From Pratylenchus scribneri (taxonomy: Eukaryota; Nematoda; Chromadorea; Rhabditida; Pratylenchidae), in contig JAQSEB010000001.1 of the NCBI GenBank assembly GCA_030063045.1, positions 2,790,001 to 2,854,000 on the forward strand: 64,000 nucleotides of DNA, given 5' to 3'. Under the pieces are notes generated by a model. It did not search any database. It was given only the letters and a program-made list of their open reading frames with translations, and was not told the DNA's origin. Below are positions 12,882 to 25,488 of this stretch, one piece after another. Both the position numbers and the translations under genes were made by a program. The stretch's first letter is position 1. The number at the start of each line of letters is the position of its first letter.

Positions 12882-15800
12882 CAAATAAATAATAAATTAT
12901 TAAAAGCTGCTGCAAAAATTAGATTTTTTCGGAATTTTGGGAGAAAAATCATCAAAAAACAAAATCTTTAAGTCCAATCAATTTAACCATTGACAAAATT
13001 GATCCATTTACCATTTTGAATGCACCCTTTTTATCTTTGGTCATAAAATGATCAAATTATGGCTCTTGTTTGAAAGAAAATTATTGACAAAAATGTGAAT
13101 AACCTCAATTCATCATCATTTTCTTTGACTTTTAATTATTCCATTCAATTTACATAATATTCGGACCAATCCCGCATAAAAAGGATATTAAGATCTAACC
13201 AAGAATTATAAATAAGCCATTTTATTCCAAGAAAATACAACAAAAAATAAAAGGTTGGATTTTTGATGAGAATGGAATCATCGACTGAGCTGAATGAATT
13301 TATGGGTTTCATCGGAAATTGTGCCAATGAGTTAAAGGGTACATTAGTCAAAGAGAAAAATGCCGATCCTTCTTTTTATTTTCCCGAATGAATAATGGGC
13401 CAAATGGGAGGGGTTAAGAGAGTCTGGCCTAAAGACCGCCTTCGCAATGGATTTGAATTGTAAATGGCCTCCCTGGAAAAGGAAAATGGGAACAAAATAA
13501 ATGGGCGAAAAGAGGCCATTGGAATTAATTAGGCAAAAAATGGCGCATTTGGAGGACCATTTTCAAGGGAATCCGGAATCCCCGGGGAACAATGTGTAAA
13601 AAAACACACACAAATATGAAAACATCGCCTTCCACTGTTTTTTTGGATCTTTTTAATGGAAAATGATCCTTCACTTCCTTTCGTATTTATTGTTTGTGGA
13701 AGGAAATATTTTTAATTGGAGAGAAAAATGTTGCGCAAATGAACTGTTCTGGCAAAATTGCTTCCATTCTTTGGCCTTCACTTTTGAAGGAATTTAGAGA
13801 ATTCCAAATTCAATGAAATTCCACAATTCTTTCATCCACTTTTTTGTTTTTAGTTTTTGTTTTTGCACCCATCCCCAATTTATGAGCACTTGGCAGTAAA
13901 AAGTGCATAAAATTAATTTTCATAGGCAAACTTCCTTCATTCTGCCGAAAATCAAAGTTTTTTGCTAAATAATAAAATGCCAATTGCACTCTTGAATGAA
14001 TGCTTACCAATTCTTTTTACTTCCTGGTTTCGACCACCAATTTTATCCATTTTCATTTGCGCATCCTCCGACCAAATTAATCATCGCATGGACCACCCAA
14101 TGGCCATTTTTGAAATTAACCCACAATAAGCATATTTTTCTTAATCATTTTCCCTTCAAATTTCCCAGAAAATGTCTGGATAAGAAATGCCCTCTGGGAT
14201 TGTGAATGAATTGGATGCGCAATTCACAAATGGATGTACTCGCCCTTTGGAATTTCTAATAATTTCACCCATTTCCCATTAAATTGGCCATGTTTTTCAT
14301 TTTATTCTTCTACTTTTCCTTCACAAAATTCCCAATTGAAGGGAAAATATTTGCAGTAAAAAAATTATTAATTAATTGGGTTAAAAAAGAAATATCCAGA
14401 CTTATTTTTACTCATAAAATTCAGATGAATTGCCAGCATCTGTACTGAAGATTTTAGGTGATCTTCTAATCTTCTTTTACATGGATTTTATGCAAACTTT
14501 TAATTCATTAAATATGGCTTCAAAATGCATAAAAAATGCTCACAATTCTCATTCTTCTTTCGATTAGTTACCCAATTCCAAAATTTTCTCAACATCATCT
14601 CCAAATCCCTTCCGTAAGAATGAATGGCCAAAAAAACTAACTGCTTTCCCTCCAAATTGTTCACCGGAAGAACACAAATTATTGTTAGGAAAGAAAAAAT
14701 GCCGGATCCAAGAAAATGAGGTGGAAAAAAATTCCAAGAATTGATGAAAATGGGAGGAGGGAAAATCCAATTATTCATCCAAGCGAGAATAAAAATAAGG
14801 CGCGGCGAACATAGCACACATTGTTTTGGAACAATGGAAGACACCCTGGAAAAGGAAGAATGGCATCGAACAGACAATATTTCGACCAATTCGTCTACAA
14901 AAATCACCTTCAAAATTATGGCCTAAATCCACAAATCTCCATAGGCTCGAAAATTGGCAAATTTGAAATGCCGGATTTATGATGGGTTTGGCAAAATATC
15001 CGTACATAAAATATTGGCTTAAAGGATCCTTTTCATCCCCTTCCCCTCCTTTATTTAGGTATTCTCGCGTGCGCCCCCCCTCCCCCCAGGGCATCGGCAC
15101 CTTCTTGGCCAATCCATTGTGTCCCCCCTTACTTTTTGTTGTCCACATTCTTTCCTCCAGCCATTGGATTTGTCCTTTTGGTGGGATTTTTGACGCATGC
15201 AACAATACAATATTATTTACCTAAAAGTGTGAATGAATGAATCATTGGAAAAGGCAAAATTTGTGTTGGAGGCAATGCGCGCATTTTTGCAAGAATTATC
15301 CCGAAAAATATGCAAAAGTGCAGAAATTCGCAGATACTGATGAGAAAAAATGTGAATGAGAACATTTTTTGGCAGTTTTTTAATTGGCTTTTGCTAATTT
15401 TTAAATATTCCAACATTTTGGCTAATAGCTTTTTGGCCATTTTTTTGGCCAATTTGTTTCATTTTAATACCGATTAATACAAAATTATTGCGACTTCCAC
15501 TTTGTAAATTGCCGCCAATGTTTTTCAATCTAAAGTTCCATTTTCGCCGTTAAAATTGATTTCAATGGAAGCAAATCGCATTTTCCAATTTGCCAAATTT
15601 AATCAAATGCAAAGAAGCGGCATTTCCACATTTCCCCGTTTAAAAGGCCATTCACAAATTTCCATTCTTTTGTCCTTTTATTCTTCAAATGAGGAAAAAA
15701 CACAATCCACAAAAGACGGCAAAATTTATTTCCCAGCAAATATGACGAAACGATGAATGAATATATGCATAAAAATTTATTTGCCGTGGCATTAATCAAC

Positions 15801-18800
15801 ACTTCCTTTTTCCCCTTTCTCAATAAATTCCTTCTTACTCATTCAAAGTTGCACTTTTTCCAGGGGAATAGGGAACAATGGCCACCGCATAAAGTTGTAT
15901 ATTTTCCCAAATAAAAAAAGGAAAATGGCCCTTCATATTTATGGGAAATTTTTGTGAAGAATGCGCGACTTAAAATTGTTTTGCCTAGACAATTTAGTCC
16001 GGGAAAATCCTATAATTGGCCCCCAGCTATATTTTTCTTAATCAACCCTTTATTCCCTTTTAAAAGTTCTCATTAAAAGAATACCTTAATTCAAGTATTT
16101 TTTAAAAGTTTCAGTTAATGAATTTCGCCATTAATCCATAAAATCCGTCCATAAATTGATAAGGAACCAATAACAAAATTATTTTGATGTTTAGTGTATT
16201 CAATTAATTATCTTATTAAAATAGAATAATAATAATAATAAATTGAGTCATCCGCGTATTTTTGGACATACATCAGCAAAAATATGTCTGTTGGGATTTG
16301 TGACCATTAAAATAAATAAATTCCATCATTTTATTCATGACCACATCATATTTAGCCATTCAAAAGTATCTGCAAATTCGGCTGATGCTTTTAAAATTTC
16401 CATAAATTTCAATGGCCATTGGCCATAGATTGGCTATAAAAAGCCAAAATCAAACAATGAATTATTCATTTACTTATAGGCCGCCCAATGTTTTTTATCC
16501 ATTTCAAATAAAATGTTGTCCAAAAATTCTGTTTTTTTGGTGCAAAATTGGCCAATTTCATCAATTCTCGGATGTTGATTCAATTCTTTGTATTTTTTAA
16601 ATATTTATTTTTCATTTCCAACGATTTTTTGATCCAATTTCAGCTAATTTTCTATTCAATATGTTTGGAAAAGGTTAAATGAGCCAATTTTGCCAGCTAC
16701 TGGGAAGTTGAAGGCCAAGAGTCCGAATGGACCATAAAAAATGTTGGCCGCAGTCTGCTAAGAGGCATAAAAAATGAATGGCTGCAATTTCTTCGAAGAA
16801 AGAATCTTTTTGGAAATAAATCCAATTTTATAAATTTATTAAATGCCAAAAGGGCAATCCAGTAAATTATTTCCAAATTAATTGCCCTAAATTCAACATC
16901 ATTTTTTTTTCCATCAAATTTATGTCCTATTCCCTTAATGGAATAATCTTTTTTTCCAATCCCGAAATTTGATTCCAATTACCCAAGAATTTTCACGGAA
17001 TTATTCGCGCCACCCGCATTCTCCTTTGCTTCCTCATTTTCCCAATTTCGTCCCTCCATTCTTCTGGGAATATTATTTTCTCCTTTATTATAGTCCACCA
17101 ATTCCCCTTGGACAATCCGAAATGATTTTTTGGCCATCGGAAGCGCAAAAAACGGCTGAAATCCATTATGGCGAATTACTTCCCCCAAAAATGGTCGAGT
17201 ATTAAAGGATCCACTTCCATTCCCATCTTTCTGATAAATTTGACTAAAATTTTAATTTTACTAAATTCTCATCCAATTTTTGTTGTTTTGATTGGGTTCC
17301 AATATTTGAGCCGACAATTCCATTTCATTAATTACATTTCCGGGCAATTCTTTCATTGTTTGCCTAAGTTTTTGTTTGAGGATAGGTGGAATGGTTTTTG
17401 GCATTTGCCATCAAAGAATACAAAGAAACTTGACCCTTTCGCCCCACATAAATTGCCTTTTTTTCGAGAATGGTCCAGACAAAAAAAATGAAAATTAATA
17501 TTTGTGACCAATGGCACATCAGCGAATGGCCCAATGATGTGATGTTTGTGGCCATTTAAAATGTACAAATATTGCAAAATGCAATATAAATAATTTCAAA
17601 AAAATTCATTAGATGTGGAAGCTCTAATTCTAAATTTTATACTTTTTGGTTTATCAACAATAGAAATTACAATAGTGACGCAAATTTTGGATGATGATTT
17701 CCTCCCTGTTCAATTATTTCCGTGTTCTTCATTTGTCTATTGCAAAATGGCATCAAAACAAAATATCTCCACCATGTTATTACTTACTTATATTCTTTCA
17801 TGTTTCCGTCGGAATCGGAACATATCAAACCCTCAATCCCACCCCCCCCCCCCAATTCATCATCCATCCATCGTAGAAGTATGTATTCTTCACAACAATT
17901 TAATCAGCCAATCCTCTTTTTTGGCCCAACATTTTCATCATCAATTCTTCTCTTCCTTTTAATCTTCGCGCCAGTCCACAATTTTTTTTGACCAAAAAAC
18001 CAATTTCCTTTTCCTGGCAACCACCAATCTTCTCCTCTGTTTTGTGCCCAAAAATTCTATTCTCTTTTTTTGCCCATTTGACTTAAATATTATTGTTGAT
18101 GGCATTGATGATAATTCTTCGACACGCCATCATTGGCACCAAATTTGATGAATTCTATTAAAGCAGACATCTCTTTTTGTGCCCAATTTACATAAACAAA
18201 TGTTGGTTTTAGCCTAATAAAAACCTATTTCCTAATAAACTTACTTGGTACTTACTCTATTTGGTTTAGATCAAAAAATGGGTTCATTTGTGAGTTTTTT
18301 ACATTCACAGACATTGACGGGTTAAATAAAAAATATTACATATTTTTTCGCTAATTTGTTATTCGGATTTTTTGCGCCAAATTTTCTATGGAAATGTGCG
18401 CATTCATAATTTATTACTTTTTTTTTGTCATTCCTTTCCCAAAATCACCGCCACCCGGCATTTTGCACTCTTTTCGACTGGCTCTTTCTTTCAGTCTTCC
18501 TCTCGAAATTCTCACGAATTATGGGGAAAAATGCCTACGGCTGTTTTTCTGTTTTTGGCCTTCATTAAAGGGCAGTAATGTCCAATATTTTTCCTTCCAA
18601 TTTGGCCTTTTAATTCCATCTCAAAATCAAAAACAAAGCAAATTAGTCAGTGGCGCCACATTTCGAATTTTTTATTGGATTATTGCGTGCAAAATTGGCA
18701 GCAGCAAAAATGCCAACCAATTAAATTGAAAATTTAAACACAGAGTAAATGCGCAAAGCAGACAAATAAAAATATTTGGTGATTGGTGCAAACAAAATGT

Positions 18801-19245
18801 TATTTGATTCATTTCAAAAATGATGTGAAAAATTTGCACTAAAAATTTTTTAAATTACAAAATGACTCAAAAATGATTCGAAATTGTATGAATTTGGGCA
18901 TTGGCACGTTTCTTTTGGGCACTATAAATTCGGGCGTACTTTTGGTGAAAAATTTATCAACCTTGGCAATTGCCTCGATAATCAGTACCATTTCCCGTCC
19001 ATTTCACCCATTTAATCCAAAAACCGTATCCAATTTCCATTATGGCCTCATTTGTCATTTCATATTAATTAATTTATTTTTCCACTAATTTATTATTCTT
19101 CGTTCAGCCGAACACCCCCCCCCCTCATCAAATCAGAGGATAATCTCATTTAAAATCCCAGACAACAGCACAAACAATATTATGGCCTTCCATTAATTCG
19201 CCCACCCACCAAAATTCATTCATTCTAATTTTCATCCGTTTTTGA
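12882..19245. other. Non-coding stretch, right part of gene desert
   Basis: 6.4 kb without a supportable exon chain. The longest open frame (minus strand, 14771-15205, 144 codons) has no recognisable motif and looks like chance. C homopolymers occur at about 17846 and 19114. Could be regulatory sequence for the downstream receptor; nothing in the sequence proves it. Confidence 0.45.
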
Positions 19246-22200
19246 ATGCTTTTCCAAAATCATTCAATTTCGGCTGCTTCCCCTTCCATTTTCACAACTC
19301 CATTTCCGCCCATCCACCCCCAAAATCGGCATCTTCATCATCAATTCCCGTCCACTCCATCGCCGGATGATCCAACGGCAAGTTTCATTGCCGCAGCCTC
19401 CGCCGTCCAATCGGCCAATTCCATCGAAAACTCCGCCCAACGCCTTCAATCCGTCCAATTGCCATCCACATTGGCCCCTTGGCAAATTCAACAAATCAGC
19501 GAAGAAGAGTGAGTTTTTGGCACATTTTTGACACTCAATGAATTCAATTGAATTAAATTTTTGTAGATTTTTTGCATCATTGCCCGTTTTCGACATGTTT
19601 CCCCTATCAAATGGGGATGAGAATCACGTGATCCTCTATGCCTTGGTCAGTTTTTTACCGGCAATTTAATGTTATGGATCAGTAAAAATGATTATTTACA
19701 TTCCGAAAAATATCGAAAAAGATAATATTGGTATAAAAAGGTTAAGGATTTATGAGGAATAGGCCAAAAGACGGATTCTTTTAATTTAATTCAATGGATA
19801 GTTACTGGGGATAGAATCATGGAATTGGTTTTGAAAGAGAAAATTAGATTGAAAAAGCCAAAATTATTCACAATTCTTTCTTACACATTTTAGTTGTATG
19901 CCGTCCTTTTCCTGGTTGGCGTATGCGGTAATGTCAGTGTGATTACATTGATCCGACATTTGCATGCCAATACCAGCTATGATAATACAATGATTTATGT
20001 TCTCTTCCTTTGTTGCGTCGATTTGGCCTCAGTTGTGCCTTTGCCAATGGCCATCATGGATCAGGTTGAATTGATTGAAGAACATTTGCAAATTAATTTC
20101 CTCTTTTAGTTATTGGGCTTCTGGATGTTCGGCACTGCTCTTTGCAAAGTGTACCGAGCATTGGAGCATGTGGGACGTGCCCTGAGCACATTTGTGCTTG
20201 CAGCAATGTCATTCGGTTGGTTACTGTCGCTCACAAAGAATGGGCCCTGCATACCGTATAACCTCTTTTAATTCCCACCCTCTAATAATTCCCCATTATC
20301 GACTTTGAGGATATATATATTGGTCTATTTACTATCAGAGTGAACTTTAAAAAATTTTTTATTGCATTTTCTTAATTCCCTAAAGCTCTATAAAATCCGA
20401 TATAATTTGTTCAAAAATATCCACATATTAAGAAGTTAAATTGCTCAATTTTTGATGGCTTGAAAAAATAATTCCCCACGGGGAATTAAAAGCGATTATA
20501 CGATAAATATAAATACCTTTAATTCGATTTAATTCCATTTCCATTCCTTCATTCATTTATTTTGGCATTCAGATCGATTCCTTCGTGTCTGCTATCCGCA
20601 CAAGAAGACCAGTCGTCGGGTTGTGCTAATCCAATTGTTGGCACTCACAATGCTCACTTTTGTGCTGCTCTCCCCATTGTTGATTAAATCATCCAGTCGG
20701 GAAATTGTGCTGAAGGAAGTGTTGCTGGAGAATCCATATCGGCTGGCCCGGGTTCGAATATTCAAATGCATGGACCATTTGGAAGGCACACTTCTATGTG
20801 AGTCCATGGAATTTTAATTTGGAAATTAATGGAATATTTAATGTGGCCAAAAATATTATTAAAATAGTTACTAATATTTAGATCTATTTGCCACAGATGA
20901 CAATAGTCTATTAATCCTAATCTAGGGCGGCTAAATTTGTTTGGATCCGGGAGCTGGGCTTAGGTTTTCGCGCCGGACCTTCGCCGGGAGTCTAAACCGC
21001 ACAGTGGTCTAATAAGGAAAGATTTTCGGATTGGTTTGACTCATTTATTCTGTTTTACAAAAAAAAGGTAAGAACATTTTGTAGGGAAATGAACAGTTAG
21101 AGGCTTGGGGCAAAATATGATTGATTGATTTGATGTGGAGGCGGGATATTTGGGCAAAAGTGAGGAATATGGTAGGAAAAATATTTGACATTGACAGATA
21201 GATAACTTATAGCTTACTTAGGAGGGATTCAATGTTTAATTGCAAGATATCAAATTTATTGCCAAATTTTGTCATATTTTCAGCTGTGTTCATCACTTAT
21301 ATGTTTTTGATTGGCTTCTTCCTTCCCGTCCTTTTGATCACCGTTTTCTATGCCCTAATGATGCGCAGATTATTCAAACGGTCCAGATCAATGTCAAGCT
21401 CGAAAGTATCCTAAAAAAGGAATTTTCTCTATTAAAATATTATTCCAATAAAGTTGCCCGTAAATCGAATTGCCGGCTACACAATTGCCATCTCAGTTTT
21501 CTTCGTCATTTGCTGGAGTCCATATTGGATAAGTATGCTCTATTTCAATTTTATCCATTGGGAAAATGAGGAGACCGAACGAAACAGTGAAGACATTTTC
21601 AGGTGAATATTCATTACGAATAAATGATTTTAAAATATTTCCTCCCATTTCCGTAGTTCCGACAAGTTCATTTACATCATGTACGGCATCCATGCCCTGC
21701 CCTACGTGAATTCCGCATCAAATTGGCTTTTGTACGGCCTTTTGAATAGTCAATTGATGCGCCGTGCCAAATACCCGAATGAATCCACTTATTATGCGGG
21801 CGTTGGCGAAAATGGTTTCGGCCCATATGGAGGCAGTATTCGACTGGGCACTCATCCATCCACGACACCCCCACAGCCATCCACAATTCGATTTGGGTCC
21901 GGCAGTACCGCAAATAATGCTGGAATGAATGTTCATCAACACAGCAGTTTGGCGGTGATGAGCATGAATGGAGGGGGCAGATGCAGTTCAACATTATCGG
22001 CTCCGGTTTTTGGAAAATGTAATTTGGAAAAAATTGGAATTTAAATTTTCAAAGCTAGGCAAATCTATCAAAGTGATATAGAAAAACAAATGAATTCAGC
22101 TAAAAATTAACCGAATTATGGCAAAAAAAACTGAATAAATTATTGAAAAATATTAAGAACACAATTTTCGAAATGAAACAGGGCATAAGCACCCTTCCGG

Positions 22201-22749
22201 ATTGAAACATATATTTGGGCAAACAATCCTAAAGGAATTTGAAAATTTCGCTTTATTCTCAAACCATATATCCATAAAAATATGAACAAATTAATTTATG
22301 AAATATACCATTTTGATTAGCCAAAACATAAATCTTCAAAATGACATCAAATTAATTAAAGACGATTGAGTTAAAGTTAAGCGATGACAAAATTGATTGA
22401 TCGTATAATAAATTAAATAAAAAATTCTCTAAATATAGGTCGAAAAGCAGCAAGTGCCAATGGCCAAATGATCCACAGCGCCAACAAATGTCCACCATCA
22501 ATGATGAGTCCCAGCCCAAGTGCCCGTTCCATTTCCACCGTTTCGGCACCTCCTCGCACCCAAATGTTGAGTACAGCGACAAACAACGGTGGAATAATGT
22601 TATTGCTGAAAAATAGTGAATCGGACACTGAATTGAATGTTGAGAGTGGCGGCAAACCGCCATTGAATGGATCACTGGGTGGTGGCAATTTTGTGGACAA
22701 AGAGGCACGGCAAAGGCTCCTGGCATCGGACAATGATATTTTGTTGTAA
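19246..22749 (+). CDS. Class A (rhodopsin-like) neuropeptide-type GPCR, 595 aa
   Basis: Seven-transmembrane receptor of the plasma membrane. Exons: 19246-19508, 19567-19645, 19894-20064, 20110-20215, 20573-20797, 21284-21405, 21454-21602, 21657-22018, 22439-22749; phases all agree. TM1 contains GVCGNVSVI; TM2 has CCVDLASVVPLP in place of LAxxD; TM3 ends AAMSFDRFLRVCYP (DRF in place of DRY); TM6 has FFVICWSPYWI; TM7 has LPYVNSASNWLLYGLLN (NSASNxxxY, a variant NPxxY). The ~90-residue Ser/Pro-rich N-terminus and long C-terminal tail (NEST..GGG..) are low-complexity. The overall pattern suggests the somatostatin/allatostatin-C-like neuropeptide group, but I cannot assign a ligand. The intron 20798-21283 carries a dispersed repeat. 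The start is the first ATG of the open exon; an upstream exon is possible. Confidence 0.85.
20911..21215 (+). repeat. Dispersed ~300-bp repeat, copy 4 (diverged)
   Basis: Starts CCTAATCTAGGG, then GGAGCTGGGCTTAGGTTTTC and GCGCCGGACCTTCGCCGG, which parallel copies 2 and 3. The 3' part (ATTGATTTGATGTGGAGGCG, ACATTGACAGATAG) is only loosely similar to copy 3. Lies entirely within an intron of the GPCR gene. Confidence 0.65.
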
Positions 22750-23608
22750 AAATTGGAATTGAATGGATGAATATTTGTCCGGATCAACAAAAAAAAACAG
22801 CCAAATTGGGAAAAAGCACTAGAAAGTCCATAAAAATGTGTCTTATTTTGGCATTTTTATTATTATTCCTCTTTTCATGTCCATATCCTATTTATATTTA
22901 AAATATTAATGAATATTTCTTCCATCTCTGCTGGTTTTTGTGTGCTATGAAATTAGCATAATTCCTTTTTTATTGTTATTTAATTTCTTCTTTTTATAAT
23001 ATTGTAATTAAAAATATAAAAATTAAAGTGTTTAAATTAATATTACTATTTATAAAATTGACTTGGCCAATTTATGCCAAAAATATTGGCAATTTTTTGC
23101 TCTTCAAAATGATATATCAATCATTAAAATTGTCCATTGTCCATTCCATTATAAAATTACGGTAAGAAAATTTTGGGGGCACACTCAATTCTCAAAAGGA
23201 AAAGAAAAGAAAATCTGTCACTCATCAATGTCAATCAGAAGCGGTACCGTACTCTCTTTTTTTTCCTTATACCGCAGGCAGAAAATGATTTGAGTGATTT
23301 TTGATTTCCCTCTGTTCTAATTCCGATTCATTTTTTATACATAACTTTGCTCAAACTGAACCAATTTTAATGATTTTAATATCATTTTAAAGGGAAGAAA
23401 ATTCTTTATATTTAGATTTGTTTTATACATTACATCGAAAATTATTCACAAAAAATATGAAGCAAATTTAACCCATTTATTAATTGATAATCTCATAAAA
23501 TTTATTTTAACTATAAATAAATAAATTTGCCAAAAATTTGCGGGAAGATATATTTCAATTTATCATCAAAAACAAAAAAGTAAAATTGATGAAATGTATT
23601 ATATAAAA
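22750..23608. other. Intergenic between GPCR and ShKT genes (convergent)
   Basis: Shared 3' flank of two convergent genes. Contains a ~230-bp repeat copy (23175-23405). Otherwise AT-rich and featureless. Confidence 0.5.
23175..23405 (+). repeat. ~230-bp dispersed repeat, copy A
   Basis: Contains ACTCAATTCTCAAAAGGAAA, AAAATCTGTCACTCATCAAT, GCGGTACCGTACTCTC and CATAACTTTGCTCAAACTGA in order. The same series appears as reverse complement at about 31597-31830 in an intron of the DEG/ENaC gene. No coding content. Confidence 0.8.
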
Positions 23609-24400
23609 TTAACAAAGTCCACAACTGCTTGGACAAAAATGTGCCCTCATTTGTTGTGTGTAGAATCGATTTTGGCAGAATCCATTCTTCGCCCAAAAAG
23701 GACAACTGGACAAAATATTAGAAATATTAAATAATGACTATTTAAAATGAATTATCCATAAATTTATTGATTTTAGTATATGAAAATTAGCTAATAATAA
23801 ACATACTTTTCATGGCCATCCACACAATCGCCTAATGGTGCCGGCAAAACGACAGGCTCTTCCGGTTGGACTGGTTGCGGTAATCGGATTTGGCCAACGG
23901 TGGTCATCTTTGCCGTAGTCACTATGGGTTTTTGGGTAGTTTTTGGTGAATTAGCTTCCTCCAATAATTCAATTGGCAAAGATTCAAATGGAAGGAGTGA
24001 ATGAATGGGTGGCCTGGTTGTGGGCAATGGGGGTGTTGGGGTACTCGAATGTGGATGATTGTGGTTGTGGCCACCTTTTGGGAATATTTTGCATTTCTTC
24101 CCTAAAATAATTCTGCTAACCTTCCATCATCATTTTCATCACATCCATTTCGTCCATTGTCCCATTTCGAATGTCCTCCAATGTGTGCGGTGCATTTTTA
24201 ATTGGTTCAATGGCATTTCCCACTGTTTCAGTTAAATTCTTGGCCGCCGTCCCATTTGCCTTCAATTCTTCCTCAATTTGTTGTTCATCATTCAATTTTG
24301 GGATTGGCAATTCACGAATTCGTTGGCCAATTGCAAAAGTGGTCAAAAGGAAAAGGAAAATGGAAGAGGAGGAAAATTCCAACGAATCGTAGAGACTCAT
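23609..24400 (-). CDS. Secreted ShKT (SXC)-domain protein, ~223 aa
   Basis: Predicted extracellular protein. Start ATG at 24400; signal peptide MSLYDSLEF..IFLFLLTTFAIGQ. A charged linker with NGT and NLT glycosylation sites leads to a His/Pro/Thr-rich region (about 100-160) and then a C-terminal ShKT domain: DCVDGHENC, PFWAKNGFC, and FCPSSCGLC at the very end, giving the six cysteines and the CxxxGxC spacing of the fold. ShKT domains occur singly or in arrays in many nematode secreted proteins and act in protein binding or channel modulation; no specific activity is inferred. Exons: 24400-24121, 24101-23807, 23705-23609. The first intron would be only 19 nt in this model; an alternative 47-nt intron (24142-24096, acceptor GGGAAG) also keeps the frame. 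The ShKT exon junction is phase-consistent and the Cys pattern supports it. Confidence 0.82.
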
Positions 24401-25488
24401 TTTTTTGGACAAATTGGAAGGAAATTCACAAATTTATAGAAAAATTTTGTGCACAAAAATAAATTCGATCAATTTTAGATAAATAAATAATATTCCCATA
24501 AATATCCTCTGCCCTCTTTTTTTGGATACCGAAATAGATGCATCGGGGATATTGGATGGATCCATCCCAAAAATAGATGGCCCCCAAATTTTCATCAATA
24601 TTTGTTTTGAGAAATGAATCATTCAACAAAATAATTCTCCCAAGAAATATTCTTCTCCTTTTTTAGCTAGGCAATTATTTTTTGGATTTGATGGTTTTTA
24701 ATTAGCACTCTGGACATTGGCCAATTTTATCCATAAATTCCATTATTTTACACTTCAATTCACTCATTATTGTTCTTGAATGATCAATCAAACATTTTCC
24801 CGACTATTAATAATCAATTCAATGTTTGAAGAATTGTAGACCCAATTTGAAAATTATTACAGAGCAATGAGATTTATTCCAGATTAATGTAATGTAATGA
24901 ATAATGGATTAAATTATATTGGAAAATTTGAGAATATTCAAATTGAATGTGTTTCTGTTTGATAATATTATTATTAATGGTGTGGGGCATATTCAATAAT
25001 GGAAATTGGAAATTATCAAATAAAATTGTGAAGAATTTCATTTTAAAATCAAATGTTTGTTTGAAATGTATTTATTTTGCGGGTGAATTCTTTGCTGGGA
25101 AATTCTAATCTAATCTAAATTTAGGACCCTTTTTAATGTATTTTTAACAAAATTTGCCGAAAAATGAATTTTATATATTTTAATTAAATGTAAAATTGAT
25201 TGATTTTTGCCTATTTGCAATGTTCATAAAAAGCTAGTCTGATTTCTTTATATTTTATGTACGAAATTAATGCCTAAATTCTGTGTAAATTGGTAAAATA
25301 AATTCCCAGCAAAGAATATACCCTAAAGGGGAGGGGAAATTTAAATCCGTTTTAAGAGGGATGGAAGTGAAAATGGCCAAAAATTGGATAAATGATAATT
25401 TCTTATTGAGTGGGGAAAAAGATCAAATTTGCCATTTCCAATCCAAATCAGTTCCAATCCATTCATTCCAATTCCAAGGCCACCGAAT
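24401..25488. other. Intergenic between two minus-strand genes
   Basis: Upstream of the ShKT gene and downstream of the GW-rich gene. AT-rich with no supported gene or structured repeat; would contain the ShKT promoter. Confidence 0.5.

Noticed and set aside
14771..15205. 144-codon open frame on the minus strand
   Set aside because: No motif, no splice-consistent neighbours, overlapping frames of similar quality in other phases; looks like chance in a moderately GC patch.
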